NCBI GenBank assembly: GCA_050747525.1
Contig: JBOGOC010000002.1
Coordinates: forward strand, 62,001-126,000
From: JBOGOC01 sp050747525
GTDB taxonomy: Bacteria; Acidobacteriota; Polarisedimenticolia; JACPZX01; DASXTC01
Direction: 5' to 3'
Length of the DNA: 64,000 nucleotides
Positions 63,937 to 64,000 of the stretch are shown one piece after another. The notes beneath the pieces are model-generated. The model saw only the letters and a program-made list of their open reading frames with translations, did no database searches and was not told the origin of the DNA. How positions within the stretch are numbered: position 1 is the first letter of the stretch; each line of letters begins with the position of its first letter. Made by a program: the position numbers and the translations under genes.

Positions 63937-64000
63937 ATGGTCATCCCCCGCACGAAGAGAGACCGTCTACGGAGTTGGGGGGGCCTGGTCGGGCGCCGAA
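63937..64000 (+). CDS. Possible gene start, truncated by window end
   Basis: ATG at 63937, six bases after AGGAAGG, opens a frame of 21 codons to the edge (MVIPRTKRDRLRSWGGLVG). The basic start is consistent with a real protein, but too little is visible to name it. Confidence 0.35.
   Translation, partial: MVIPRTKRDRLRSWGGLVGRR

Overview
The window is a high-GC, gene-dense stretch of a Gram-negative bacterial chromosome. Kdo and lipopolysaccharide genes, an outer-membrane receptor, a porin-like barrel and several exported peptidases all point to a double membrane. Two families typical of Acidobacteriota, an ADOP-type duplicated FtsX/MacB permease (21732-24167) and a VWFA-related 'acidobacterial' domain protein (59625-60827), together with DUF4388, ASPIC/UnbV and PD40 proteins, suggest Acidobacteriota or a close uncultured relative. 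No rRNA or tRNA gene was seen, so the taxonomy is an inference.

Layout. 3-10435: the end of a giant secreted metalloprotease/FG-GAP/DUF11/UnbV protein, then an ECF sigma factor with a zinc-finger anti-sigma factor. 10432-13553 (minus): CPBP protease, OsmC protein and an ABC-2 exporter pair. 13630-17573: kdsB-pyrG-kdsD, which makes CTP, arabinose-5-phosphate and CMP-Kdo, plus a small membrane protein. 17650-21596: an ECF sigma / FecR-like / TonB-dependent receptor signalling unit. 21732-24167: ADOP permease. 24177-26632 (minus): glycogen-debranching-type enzyme with an SCP2-like protein.

26771-30098 is the most unusual part: a decayed integron. It holds the C-terminal remnant of an integron integrase, a presumptive attI region with a core site at 27101-27107, three complete attC sites (27743-27836, 28518-28607, 29286-29408), one half attC (29782 onward) and four cassette bodies. 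The cassettes carry a membrane protein, two unknown exported proteins and a broken VOC/glyoxalase gene. They are followed by a 5'-truncated RibD/DHFR-like fragment. Each attC has complementary arms, at least two have a single unpaired G in the left arm, and R'' boxes match the core at the start of their own cassette. The cassettes look clearly less GC-rich than their neighbours.

30159-35291: an envelope region with fsa-kdsC-kdsA on the minus strand, divergent from a second KdsC-like phosphatase, lapA, lapB and a DUF4388 protein. With kdsB/kdsD it supplies nearly the whole Kdo route. 35530-37158: HtrA/DegP protease. 37274-46037: a sigma-54 response regulator followed by a tightly overlapping fatty-acid degradation operon (acyl-CoA ligase, thiolase with an apparent ATT start, FadJ-type protein, LMW phosphatase/arsenate-reductase-like protein, acyl-CoA dehydrogenase). 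46141-55310: two tandem exported M1-like metallopeptidases, gatB, a membrane-anchored MA peptidase, then ftsE-ftsX. 55404-59531 (minus): TPR protein, unknown exported protein and a peptidase-MA/PD40-propeller/beta-barrel fusion. 59625-62180: VWFA protein divergent from aroA. 62244-63722 (minus): porin-like protein with a strong terminator. The last bases may begin another gene.

Most genes abut or overlap by 4 bases (ATGA/GTGA), so operons can be read directly. Several starts (kdsA, ftsE, the VWFA gene) lie 6-10 bases after a -10-like hexamer, suggesting leaderless or near-leaderless transcripts. Functional calls rest on reading motifs by eye; no database search was run.
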